Source of the DNA: Podospora pseudoanserina
Taxonomy: Eukaryota; Ascomycota; Sordariomycetes; Sordariales; Podosporaceae
Direction of reading: 5' to 3'
Assembly (NCBI RefSeq): GCF_035222485.1
Contig: NC_085921.1
Coordinates: forward strand, 4,774,001-4,838,000
Length of the DNA: 64,000 nt
Shown here in pieces: positions 1 through 9,286 of the stretch; positions within the stretch are counted from its first letter, which is position 1, and every line of letters begins with the position of its first letter. The translations under genes and the position numbers were made by a program. The notes beneath the pieces are model-generated. The model was not told the DNA's origin. It did not search any database and saw nothing but the letters and a program-made list of their open reading frames with translations.

Positions 1-67
1 GCTCTTTGGATGGCGCGGAAGGGCCCTCGTCCATAGGCACAAAGGCGTATCGTTTGTTGGAAGCCAT
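1..67 (-). CDS. 5' end of an unidentified gene, cut by the window edge
   Basis: Read on the minus strand from an ATG at 67, the sequence is open to the window edge and encodes 22 residues beginning MASNKRYAFVPMDEGPS. The context ACA-ATG-G is a good fungal start. A polypyrimidine-AG (CTCTCAG) lies about 35 bases upstream and could close a 5'-UTR intron. The peptide looks like a real N terminus, but it is too short to assign to a family. It would share a divergent promoter of 875 bp with the acyl-CoA synthetase gene that starts at 943. Whether this is a gene at all rests on the start context and the open frame only. Confidence 0.4.
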   Translation of the reverse strand, partial: MASNKRYAFVPMDEGPSAPSKE

Positions 68-942
68 TGTCGATGCCTTTTGGTTGATGGTGATGATCTG
101 AGAGGCAACAACACTTCCGATTTCTTATCTTATCAGCAAGGGGTGCACAGGCCCTTCGACCATCCTTCAAGGTCCTCTCAAAAGGTAGAGAGGGTTATGG
201 TTCCATGTTTCCCCTCAGACCTGTAAAGACCACTTCACAACTTGAACTTGGCTCGGATCTCGGTAAATATTTCCATGGCCTTCTTTTGAATCATGAATTG
301 CCGTTGCTAACAGCAAAGCCTCAAAAGGGGCTCTCATTCGCCTCTCAATCTTCAACTTCATGGCCCTGGCAGTGCGATATCGCCACGAACCAATCAGATG
401 CAACCTCTCAACGCACAACCAGTAGTGAGTTAACAGGGACAAGTCGGTATGAGACCGCTTCTGAGACATGCTAGAGGAGTACGGTATGTCTCGGGAAGTT
501 CTGTACCTTAAACACTGATGTTTCTCTACAAAACACCAGTTTCCTGGTCTTATACGTGTTGAACCTGCCATCAACATGACTTCCATCGCCGAAGCTCACG
601 GCGTTCGGCACAGCTCTGTTGGACCCACTCGTCTCAAGTTGTCGCAGCTCCGATGACACAATGCGGTAGCGCCGCCGTTTACGGATAGGAGGGCAGTGAC
701 GGGGGGCACAGATTGACGCCTCTCACTATTCATTCAAAAAGCTGGAACTTTTACCTCATTCTAAAGATCCTATCAATTCATGTACTTGCCACTTTTGTAC
801 ATTTTCAAAAGCCTCTCAATCGGCCAGCACTGTGATACCCTTCCATCTTCTAGGTAACACCATTGGCGCACACCTCAATTCCCGCTATAACACACTTGGC
901 CGAATCACGACACAAACGAGACACACTTCAACAATACCCACA
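68..942. other. Divergent intergenic region
   Basis: This region lies between the partial minus-strand gene and the acyl-CoA synthetase gene. Open frames here (for example 215-586 on the minus strand) show no recognisable domain, and I call nothing. A TC/A-rich leader with 'cattcaaaaag' and 'gtacattttc' precedes the coding start at 943. Confidence 0.5.
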
Positions 943-2490
943 ATGTCTACCCTCCAATCAGCCATCAATGGGGCCAGCGATGCCGTGGCTGTAATTGTGC
1001 CATCCAAGCCCAGCCCTCTGGTGATGACATACAAGGACCTCCTGGCTGAGGTGCTGTCGTTCCAGCAGAAGCTTGCTGCCATCGGCATCACTCATGGGTC
1101 CCCTGTGTCTATCGCCACGGTTAACTCGTACGAATTCATCGTCTCCTTTCTCGCTGCTTCATGGCAGCGTGGCATTGCTGCACCGCTGAACCCAGCCTAC
1201 AAGCAAGAGGAGTTTGAGTTCTATATTGAGGATGTCAAGTCAGCTATTGTTTTGGTTCCCAAGGGCGCCTACCAGAAAGGTGCGCCTGCCGTCAAGGCCG
1301 CCCAGAAGTTCAACGCTGCCATCGCTGAGAGCTATTGGGATGACCAAAAGAAGGAGGTCGCGCTGGATGTCAAGGAACTTGGGCAGTTGAATGGCAAGGG
1401 GCAACAACCGCTGCTGAAGCCACAGCCGGATGACATTGCCTTGGTCCTTCACACAAGTGGCACCACCTCTCGGCCCAAAGTTGTCCCTCTCTCCCACCGC
1501 AACCTGACCAGAACGATGAGAAACATCCAGCAAACATACCGGTTGACTGACGCGGACCGGACCATGCTGGTCATGCCCCTCTTCCACGTCCACGGTCTCC
1601 TCTGCGGTCTCTTGGCTCCTCTTCTTTCGGGTGGTTCCATGGTGGTGCCAAGCAAGTTCTCTGCTACTGAATTCTGGCAAGACTTCATCACCCACAAGGC
1701 GAATTGGTACACTGCTGTGCCTACCATCCACCAGATCCTTCTCAAGCACCCCACCCCGAACCCCCTCCCAAAGATCCGCTTTATCCGGTCATGCTCGTCT
1801 CCCCTTTCCCCGACAGTTTTCCATGCTCTTGAGAAGACCTACAATGCCCCCGTGCTCGAAGCGTATGCCATGACGGAGGCCGCTCATCAAATGACATCTA
1901 ATCCTCTTCCTCCTGCAAAGAGAAAGCCCGGGACTGTGGGTATCGGTCAGGGTGTCGAAGTCGTCATTCTTGACGATGCAGGAAACAAAGTGCCACAGGG
2001 CACTGAGGGAGAGATTTCTATTCGCGGCGAAAATGTTACGTCTGGCTACCTCAACAACCCCGAAGCCAACAAGACTGCTTTTACAGCCAGTGGCTACTTC
2101 CGAACTGGCGACCAGGGCAAGCTGGATGAGGATGGCTATGTCGTGATCACAGGTCGTATCAAGGAGCTCATCAACAAGGGCGGCGAGAAGATCTCGCCCA
2201 TCGAGTTGGACAATGTTCTTACACGGAACTCAGCCGTCTCGGAAGCTGTGAGTTTCGCTATTCCGGATGAGATGTATGGCCAGGACATTGGTGTTGCCAT
2301 CGTTCTCAAGCCGGGCCAGAAGTTGAGCGATGAGGATGTGAAGAAGTGGGTTGGGGACAAGCTGGCCAAGTTCAAGATTCCCAAGAAGGTCTACTTCACT
2401 GATGTCATGCCTAAGACTGCGACTGGCAAGATCCAGAGACGCATCGTGGCCGAGACCATGCAAAAGAAGGAAGGGAGGGCGAAGTTGTAA
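943..2490 (+). CDS. PCS60: Peroxisomal AMP-binding acyl-CoA synthetase, Pcs60/oxalyl-CoA synthetase-like
   Basis: An intronless 515-aa member of the ANL (acyl/aryl-CoA synthetase) superfamily. It should activate a carboxylic acid with ATP and CoA. Yeast Pcs60 and plant AAE3, which share this architecture, are known as oxalyl-CoA synthetases. Visible motifs are the P-loop-like TSGTTSRPK at about residues 171-179, EAYAMTEAAHQM at about 305-316, the YFRTGDQG motif, the hinge GRIKELINKGGEKISP, and the C-terminal catalytic lysine region KTATGKIQRR. The protein ends in -AKL, a canonical type 1 peroxisomal targeting signal. I chose the ATG at 943 (MSTLQSAI) because the upstream in-frame extension begins at a non-ATG codon. 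Length matches Pcs60 (543 aa). The oxalate substrate is inferred from the family; a medium-chain acid remains possible. Confidence 0.9.
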   Translation: MSTLQSAINGASDAVAVIVPSKPSPLVMTYKDLLAEVLSFQQKLAAIGITHGSPVSIATVNSYEFIVSFLAASWQRGIAAPLNPAYKQEEFEFYIEDVKSAIVLVPKGAYQKGAPAVKAAQKFNAAIAESYWDDQKKEVALDVKELGQLNGKGQQPLLKPQPDDIALVLHTSGTTSRPKVVPLSHRNLTRTMRNIQQTYRLTDADRTMLVMPLFHVHGLLCGLLAPLLSGGSMVVPSKFSATEFWQDFITHKANWYTAVPTIHQILLKHPTPNPLPKIRFIRSCSSPLSPTVFHALEKTYNAPVLEAYAMTEAAHQMTSNPLPPAKRKPGTVGIGQGVEVVILDDAGNKVPQGTEGEISIRGENVTSGYLNNPEANKTAFTASGYFRTGDQGKLDEDGYVVITGRIKELINKGGEKISPIELDNVLTRNSAVSEAVSFAIPDEMYGQDIGVAIVLKPGQKLSDEDVKKWVGDKLAKFKIPKKVYFTDVMPKTATGKIQRRIVAETMQKKEGRAKL

Positions 2491-3830
2491 ATGGGCGCGA
2501 TTATTTGCGGGCTGCACCAAGCTAGCTGTGTTCTTGATTTTTGAATGAGGATCTGGCTGTCAGCGGGTGATTTTCTAAGATAAATATCTCAAGGTTGTGT
2601 GGTTTATTTATCTGCTTCCTTTGGCTATTTATGCAAATAGAATGGCATGAAAAGTGTCTTTCACTCTATAATAGTCTCCCCATGGAGAATTGAGGAGTAC
2701 CTGCATGGGAAGGCAAACAGACTGTCAAGCAGCCAAAGGAATCAGGCATGCAGCCCCATGTCCGATTGATCAATGCTCTAATCCAACAAACGAAGTGACT
2801 TCCCTTATCTCCAAACCTTTGCCCACTTGTGCTGCCCGGTATTTCCAGTTTGTTATCAGTTTTTTCGAGCTGCGTGTATGGAATTTAACAAGTCTCGCAT
2901 GAAAACCAAACCTGTTGTTGCTGATATGGTCTGTGCGCGCCCCCTGATCCAAAGTAAACAACGGCCCCTTTTCCAAGCTGACAACCACCAATTCCGTAAC
3001 AAACAGACCTTACCAAAGATGATAAGCAACGGTACAACACACTGGATTTGCCATGGATTTCTTCGGTGACTCTACCATATCAACCTATTAACCGGGTGGT
3101 GTTGTGTTTCCCAGGTTGTGGTCGCTTTTCACCCGTGGCCCAGTTGCTGAGCAGTGCCTTCCTTCCTCGTCGATAGCTCCTGCCGTGGCAAGCACATCCA
3201 GCACCAGGCCTACATCAGCACACACAAGGCGAGCTGCTCCTTCCATTTGGAATCGTAGAACGAACGCAGGGCACACAGTCTAAATTTTTTCCAGGTAGGG
3301 ATTTATTCTCGGCGACCTGCGTGTCCTCTCTCCCTCTTTTCTTCCCACACAAACCAACACCTCTCCAATTTTGAAACCGGCGACATCGTCGCGGGTCCGC
3401 ACCCTCTGACCGATTATTCAACGCCGAGAATACCATTCAGCTTTGTCTGACCATCAGCCTGAAGTATTTATTGTCGACTTCCTTGAGTACTTCTCGCTCT
3501 GCTTCTTGTTGTCTGCAACAAGCAGCAACCAGCCACGCCCGAGACTTCAACACAGGTAAGACTCTCCTCTCCCCTCTCCTTCCATACCCACTCCCCAGCC
3601 TTTCCTTCCTGGCCCAACCAAGGCAACGGCCTCATTTCCCAAACCCTGTCTGCTCTGCCTCTTCTACCATACCTCGACCCACGGCATATCAGGTCGGTCG
3701 AGCGGGTTTTTCCAGTTTATCCAACAACCTCTACCATTGACCGACCGACTGACTTCAAGGAAACCCTAGAACTCTCGACTTCAGAAACACATCACCTTCA
3801 CCAGTACTACCAAGTTGACCCGTCGCCAAA
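2491..3830. other. Intergenic: 3' end of PCS60-like gene and leader of zinc-knuckle gene
   Basis: The first few hundred bases should be the 3' UTR of the acyl-CoA synthetase gene. The second half is pyrimidine-rich and looks like promoter plus a long 5' leader for the gene at 3831. A telobox-like AAACCCTAG sits at about 3761-3769, just before that start. No open frame here resembles a protein. Confidence 0.5.
3556..3692 (+). other. Possible 5'-UTR intron of the zinc-knuckle gene
   Basis: ACACAG|GTAAGA at 3556 is a near-consensus donor. It is followed by a CT-rich stretch and an acceptor-like ATATCAG ending at 3692. It lies wholly upstream of the ATG at 3831. This is inferred from signals only, and I saw no convincing branch point. 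Confidence 0.3.
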
Positions 3831-5554
3831 ATGTCTTGGGACAACGGGAATGATAACTGGGGCAACCCCACTCCCACCGCCACCAGCGGCGGTGACGATT
3901 GGGGCAAAGGTTCTGCTTCCAACAACAATGACGGCAATGGCTTTGGCGATGACAGCTTCCGCGGTGCTGCCACCTCTGGAAACGGCGGTTTTGGCGATGC
4001 TGCCCCCTTTGGCGGCGACGGCGAGCACCGCGGCGAGACCGGGTAAGTCCTTCTTGATCACCCTCCTATTTCCAGCAGACATCATCCCTAAAATATCATC
4101 AGTCACAACAAGGCTGATTGCCCCAACCCGCGCAAGCCTCTTGGTGCTTGCCGCCGCTGCGGTGACGAAGGTCACTACAGCAAGGATTGTCCCACTGCTG
4201 GTCCCATGACCTGCAATGCATGCGGTTCAACGGAACACCTTCGCAATGAGTGTCCCGATGCCGGGCCAATGCTTTGCAAGAACTGTGGCGAAGAGGGTAG
4301 GCTGTTGCTGCCTGAGTGATTAACAATGACATCGAATGCTAACTCCTTGCGTCCAGGCCACACCATCTCTGCTTGCGAGAATGCTCGCAAGGTGGACCGC
4401 AGCGAAATCCCCGACAAGACTACTGAGGAAGCTTGGGAGTTGATCAAGACTGCTGTCGCCGAGCGCGACATTGACGACCTCAAGGCTGCAGTTCAGATTT
4501 ACGTGAAGTCACAGCCTGACTGCACTTATCAGCAGCTCGAGTCGGCCTTCCGTGGTCATGACCTCGGGATATGGCTCATCGCCCTTGAGAGACCCACTGT
4601 CTCTACCCTGACCAATATGGATCTGCAGGGAAATCTTGGGAAGAAATACACGGTGTCGTACCGTTTCTCCCCCAACCCCGCTCGCCCCCGCGAACGTGAG
4701 GGTTGGCCCGAGACTGAAGAGGAGCGCATGGAGCGCCTGGCTGACGCTGGCAAGCTCGTTGCTCGTGGTTTGCCCAAGTGTCGCAACTGCGACCAGCTTG
4801 GTCATATCTCTAAACACTGCAAGGAGGACAAGCGTGAAAACGAGCGAATCCAGGTCAAGTGCTACAACTGTGACGAGATCGGCCATCGTGTCCGCGACTG
4901 TAAGCCCTGGTCCCGCTGGGTATGTGATGCAGAGAGCTAGCTAACATTGATTGAAGGCCCGACTCCTCGCGTGGACAAGTTCGCCTGCAAGAACTGTGGA
5001 CAGCCTGGCCATCCCGTGGCTGAATGCCCCGAGCCTCGCTCCGCCGAGGGTGTCGAATGCCGCAAGTGCAACGAGAGTAAGTCATCACGGCCCATGTGTG
5101 TTCCTTGAAGCTCATGATCTTGGACTGACTGGTTCCTGTGTTAGCTGGCCACTTTTCGAAGGACTGCCCGTCTGCCGGTCCTCGTGGCTGCCGGAATTGT
5201 GGCCAAGAGGGCCACATGTCCAAGGAATGCACAGAACCCAAGAACATGGATAATGTGCAGTGCCGCAACTGCGATGAGATGGGTCACTTCTCAAAGGAGT
5301 GCCCAAGGCCTCGTGACTGTAAGTTGATGTCGTTTCTCGACCTATTGATGACGTGCTTGCTGACAATCTCTCAAACAGGGTCTCGTGTCGAGTGCCAAAA
5401 CTGCCACCAGAAGGGTCACACCAAGGTTCGCTGTCTGAACCCCTTGGTCTCGGATGAGAACAGTGGCGGTTTTGGTGGTGGTGACGGTGGTTTTGGCGGT
5501 GGTGGTGGTGGCTTCGACAACGCTGCCCCTTCTGCCGACGACGGCGGCTGGTAA
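3831..5554 (+). CDS. CCHC zinc-knuckle nucleic-acid-binding protein (CnjB/Gis2/Byr3-like), ten knuckles
   Basis: Six exons: 3831-4042, 4103-4296, 4357-4899, 4957-5076, 5145-5318 and 5379-5554. They join in frame to 472 aa. The acidic Gly/Asn-rich N terminus (about 70 aa) is followed by ten C-x2-C-x4-H-x4-C knuckles. The first is [14 protein letters not shown] and the last [15 protein letters not shown] helical linker ([20 protein letters not shown] and onward, encoded at about 4424-4780) separates knuckles 3 and 4. The protein ends in a Gly-rich tail and GGW. The family (CNBP, Gis2, Byr3) binds single-stranded nucleic acids and acts in translation or RNA metabolism. Filamentous-fungal copies are often annotated as 'zinc knuckle transcription factor CnjB', although RNA binding is as likely. 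A half-knuckle (GHNKADC) at the exon 1/2 junction lacks its CxxC half. Branch points gctaac precede two acceptors. Confidence 0.92.
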
Positions 5555-5887
5555 TGCACTGCTTCCTACATCTCTATGGGAATATGGTCTTTGGGGATTT
5601 TGGATGGAATCTTTCTGAGAGTTTCCGTCAACTTGAGCTCTTCTGGGGCTATTTCTTAGAGTTTTTTTTTTCACACAGCCAGCAGGTACCAATAGGGTAG
5701 CTATCTTGCATGGGCTTTGTTTCCGCTCTGACAGAAAACGATGGACTTTTTACTACTGAAGCCGATTGATTTTGTGACGCAAATAAGGGCGGTGTTGTGA
5801 TGAACAAATATCTCTATGATCTGGCAGTTATATACACGAGCCATGCGTGTTTTTCCATTTGTTCCTGGCTTCTGGTCTACTTCTGGC
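5555..5887. other. Convergent 3' intergenic region
   Basis: This is the gap between two convergent genes (zinc-knuckle on plus, methyltransferase on minus). It has T-rich runs (about 5657-5667) and AATAA-like stretches compatible with 3' ends. No gene is visible. Confidence 0.5.
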
Positions 5888-6849
5888 CTACTTTGTCAAG
5901 ACACCAATGATGTGTGGCATGGTCTGGAACCAAGGCGAGTTGGCCGGTTGGGCCAGATCGACTTCTTGCCACGGGCCCGCGTCCTGGAGGAGGTACTTGG
6001 ATGTATCTCTGCACATTTCACAGCCACCCACGAAGTGAGGCCAGAAAATGTTCATAAAGGCTGTTTATCTCAGGGTCAGTGATGCTTTTGAGATGATTGT
6101 TAGACAAAAAAGGAAGACATACACTGATACCACCCCAGCCACTTTGGCTGCTTGGGTTCCCAGGACTCCCCTTGCCCCGGCAGCTCCCCGTCAAAAGTCT
6201 TGACGTGCTCGTACACGTACCACTTCCCGTCTGGCTTGAGGTACTCGTACAGCATCTTGATGTTCTTTTGCGGTTCAGGGATCGAGCAGAGGCACATGAC
6301 GGTCATGACGCTGTCCACGCTCCCCTTTTCGATATGCGCCACCGCCTCGAGGTCCTCGATCCCGACGGGGATGACATTGTATCTCCCTTCCAACCCGGCA
6401 GTTTTGACCGTCTGGCGCAGGGAAGCGGCGTTTCCCTCGTTCGGCTCGACGCCGTAGATCTTGGTGATGGAGGGGATTTGGGAGAGGGTGGGGAGCCACA
6501 TTCCTGAACCGGGGCCTATCTCGAGGACTGTGCCGGATAGGGGGGGGTGGATTGGGGATGGGTGGGTGATGCCCCTGGAGATGTGTCCTGATAAAAGGGG
6601 GATGACGAGGGCGGAGGAGTTTTCTCTGACTTGGGGGCCGACGAAGGACCAGAAGCGGGTGAACCAGAGGGATTTGAGGAGGGGGAGGTTCCAGGGGAGG
6701 AGGAGGGAAGGTTGGGAGAGGATGGTTCGGGGAAGGAAGGTGAGGGAAAGGAGGATGAACTTTTGGGGGAAGAGGAGGGAGGTGAGGATGTCCCAGAGGG
6801 AGTATTCTTGCTTCATGACGGGCATGGTGGTGGTGGTGGTGGTGTTCAC
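5888..6849 (-). CDS. SAM-dependent methyltransferase (class I, Methyltransf_11 type), probably membrane-associated
   Basis: Two exons on the minus strand, 6849-6123 and 6060-5888. The donor is GTATGT and the acceptor AACAG. They join as WYQ-S-FMNIFWPHF to give 299 aa. An N-terminal hydrophobic segment (about residues 16-70, rich in Leu/Phe) suggests membrane association. SAM motif I, TVLEIGPGSG, is at about 107-116, followed by the acidic residue of motif II (GVEPNEG). The C-terminal exon holds GGCEMCRDT. The layout resembles METTL7/thiol-methyltransferase-like and fungal type-11 methyltransferases. The substrate is unknown. The first eight codons are an ACC repeat (MNTTTTTTMP), so a start at the second or third Met (residue 9 or 12) is equally possible. 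It converges on the zinc-knuckle gene and diverges from SCJ1. Confidence 0.82.
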
Positions 6850-7521
6850 TTAGAATGGTTCAATTTGGGAGAGGTGTCTGTGGGAAAAGTTAATGATTGA
6901 GAAGTGAGCTGAGCTGGGAGGGAAAGGGACGTACTGAGGGGTAGGGGTGTGTTTGGTCCATATATATACTCTTACACAGTAGTAGAGCGGCTTATACACG
7001 CTTCAGCCTGTCCAATCAAGCTGTACATCGCACCAGGCAGGAAACAGAAGCCTCAGGGGTTCTACTTTTTCCCTCCTCCTTTTGTACGCGAAAGATTTGG
7101 TCGATATTTGCCGGGATGCGGGTTAGGGTTAAAGTTCGAGACCAGGGTGTGCCAGCGATAAGAAGATAGCTTGTGCGTACCCAATCAGACTCGCACGATA
7201 AGATTTACATGTTCCCAATGGCCACTCTGTCTGCATTGGAAGCTCTTCTTGCGCTGTGCCGCGAGCTGATGGGTGCCGCCCTGGGATTCTGTATAAGTGT
7301 ACTTTACTCTTGGGAGCGCCAACGAAATTTCGTCGCAACCACCGTCTGATTTCTCCCTTGAATTTTTTATATCAGGACACGTTCGGCCACTTGTCACTCG
7401 TTTCAGACTTGGTTCACCTATTCACCACGCCGGCGCCCTCGCGCGCAATCCCCTGAAGCTATCACCCAAGTACACCCGCAGACTCCCACAGCAGGGGACA
7501 CACACGACACATACGGTCAAG
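6850..7521. promoter_or_regulatory. Divergent promoter, methyltransferase/SCJ1, with telobox-like motif
   Basis: This 672-bp region is shared by two divergent genes. It contains GGGTTAGGGTT at 7120-7130, which equals AACCCTAACCC on the other strand. That is a telobox-like site, of the kind bound by Myb-type telobox factors in fungal promoters. TATA-like 'ccatatatatactc' lies at 6958-6971. Function is inferred. Confidence 0.4.
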
Positions 7522-8915
7522 ATGAGGTTCGGCAAGGGGCTCCTTTTGGGGCTGCTTGCCTTTGCGCAAGTTGTCATGGGCGAGGATTACTACAAGGTCC
7601 GTTTATGCCGTTCTGTCTCCACGTCGCAAGTTTATAAACTAACATTTGGTGTCACAGGTCCTCGGTGTCGGCAAGGACGCAACGGAGAAACAGATCAAGT
7701 CTGCCTACAGGCAACTAAGCAAGAAATACCACCCAGACAAGAACCCGTACGTCTCTCTCTGTGAGCCTTAGCCATTGCGCAGCCAGTGCTGACCTTGAAA
7801 AAAACAGGGGTGACGACACGGCCCACGAGAAGTTCGTTCTCGTCTCCGAAGCCTACGAGGCGCTCTCCGACCAAGAGTCACGCTCCATGTACGACCAACT
7901 CGGCTACGACGCCTACAAGCAGCGCAAGCAAAACGGCGGGCAGGGCGGCGGTCACGACCCCTTCGACCTCTTCTCCCGCTTCTTCGGCGGCAGCGGCCAC
8001 TTTGGCAACCGACCTGGGGAGCGCCGCGGCCCCAACCTCGAGCTCAAGGTCGGCATCGCCCTGCGAGACTTTTACAATGGGAAAACGACAGAGTTCCAGT
8101 GGGACAAGCAGCAAATCTGCGACGAGTGCGAGGGGACCGGTGCGGCGGATAAGGTGGTGCATAAATGTCATGCCTGCAACGGGCAGGGTGTCAGATTGGT
8201 GAGGCACCAGATCGCGCCCGGGATGGTCACCCAGGTGCAGATGCAGTGCGATCACTGCGGTGGGAGGGGCAAGTCCATCAAGCACAAGTGCAAGGCTTGC
8301 GGTGGCGAGCGGGTTGTTCGCAAGCCTACTCCTGTGTCGGTTACTATTCAGCGGGGCATGGCTAATGGGGTGCGGATCGCGTATGAGAACGAGGCCGACG
8401 AGAGCCCGGATTGGGTGGCTGGTGATTTGCAGGTTACTCTTGTTGAGAAGGAGCCCAGTCTGGAGGAGGACAACCCGGACCATGTGGATGGTGTGTTCTT
8501 TAGGCGCAAGGGCAATGATCTCTACTGGAAGGAGGTGCTGTCTGTCCGGGAGGCCTGGATGGGCGACTGGACCAGAAATCTCACACACCTGGACGGGCAT
8601 ATCGTACGGTTAGGGCGCAAAAGAGGGGAGATCATTCAGCCCGGCCACGTCGAGACGGTGCCAGGGGAGGGTATGCCCATCTGGGACGAGGACGGGGACA
8701 GCGTCTACCACAAGACCCAGTTTGGCAACCTCTACGTCGAGTACACGGTTATCTTGCCAGACCAGATGGAGAGCGGGATGGAGAAGGAGCTGTGGGCGCT
8801 GTTCCAAAAGTACAGGCAAAAGAACGGGGTGGATCTGCACAAGGATAGCGGCAGGCCAGAAAAGGTTGTTTTGCATGAGGACAGGGAGCAGGAGCGGGAG
8901 CATGAGGAGTTATGA
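7522..8915 (+). CDS. SCJ1: ER-lumenal DnaJ (Hsp40) co-chaperone, Scj1-like
   Basis: Exons 7522-7596, 7658-7746 and 7808-8915 give 423 aa. Residues 1-20 ([20 protein letters not shown]) form a cleavable signal peptide. The J-domain follows at about 22-90, with HPD at 50-52. Next comes a Gly/Phe-rich stretch ([11 protein letters not shown]), then four CxxCxGxG-type zinc repeats: [24 protein letters not shown] and CKACGGER, the last degenerate at its end. The C-terminal substrate-binding domains follow. The protein ends -HEEL, an HDEL-like ER retrieval signal. It should stimulate the ER Hsp70 (Kar2/BiP) in folding and ER-associated degradation. Yeast Scj1 is 377 aa, so the length fits. Introns have normal GT/AG ends and a gtgctgac branch point at about 7786-7793. 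Confidence 0.95.
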
Positions 8916-9286
8916 TGATATATTTTGGTAAAGGCGGTTTCCTTTTTTTCCTTCCACCAACAGCTAGAGAGCGGAAACTAGATGGGTTTCATCTTTATAA
9001 ATATGTGGCATTACAATGTATTACATGGACGTAACAGCAGACAAGAGATCAGGATATTCCAGTCGTATATGTGTGTGTATTACCCCTGAGTTGTGATCCG
9101 TTTCCATAAAAACAAAATAAGCAAAGTCATATCTAACGTAAACAACAGACATTGATATATCGAGCCAAAGATAAAAAACATCAAATCAACAAAACAACAC
9201 GTATAAGAAACCAAGACGTAAACTCAACGGCAAAAAGAAAGAATAAAAACAACAAAAAAGCCAAAACGCAAGGTCATTAAAAGTCA
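8916..9286. other. Convergent 3' intergenic region, A-rich
   Basis: This gap between convergent SCJ1 and the DUF3824 gene is notably A-rich from about 9110 to 9270. That fits the polypyrimidine 3' UTR of the minus-strand gene. No coding sequence is seen. Confidence 0.5.

Noticed and set aside
7120-7132. Interstitial telomere repeat (TTAGGG-like)
   Set aside because: There are fewer than two full units, inside a promoter. It is better explained as a telobox-type motif than a telomere remnant.
7130-7145. tRNA-like B box (agttcgagacc)
   Set aside because: No A box upstream and no acceptor stem, so not a tRNA.
8610-8903. Antisense frames inside SCJ1, DUF3824 and other genes
   Set aside because: They are composition shadows of GC-rich codons in the real genes on the other strand.
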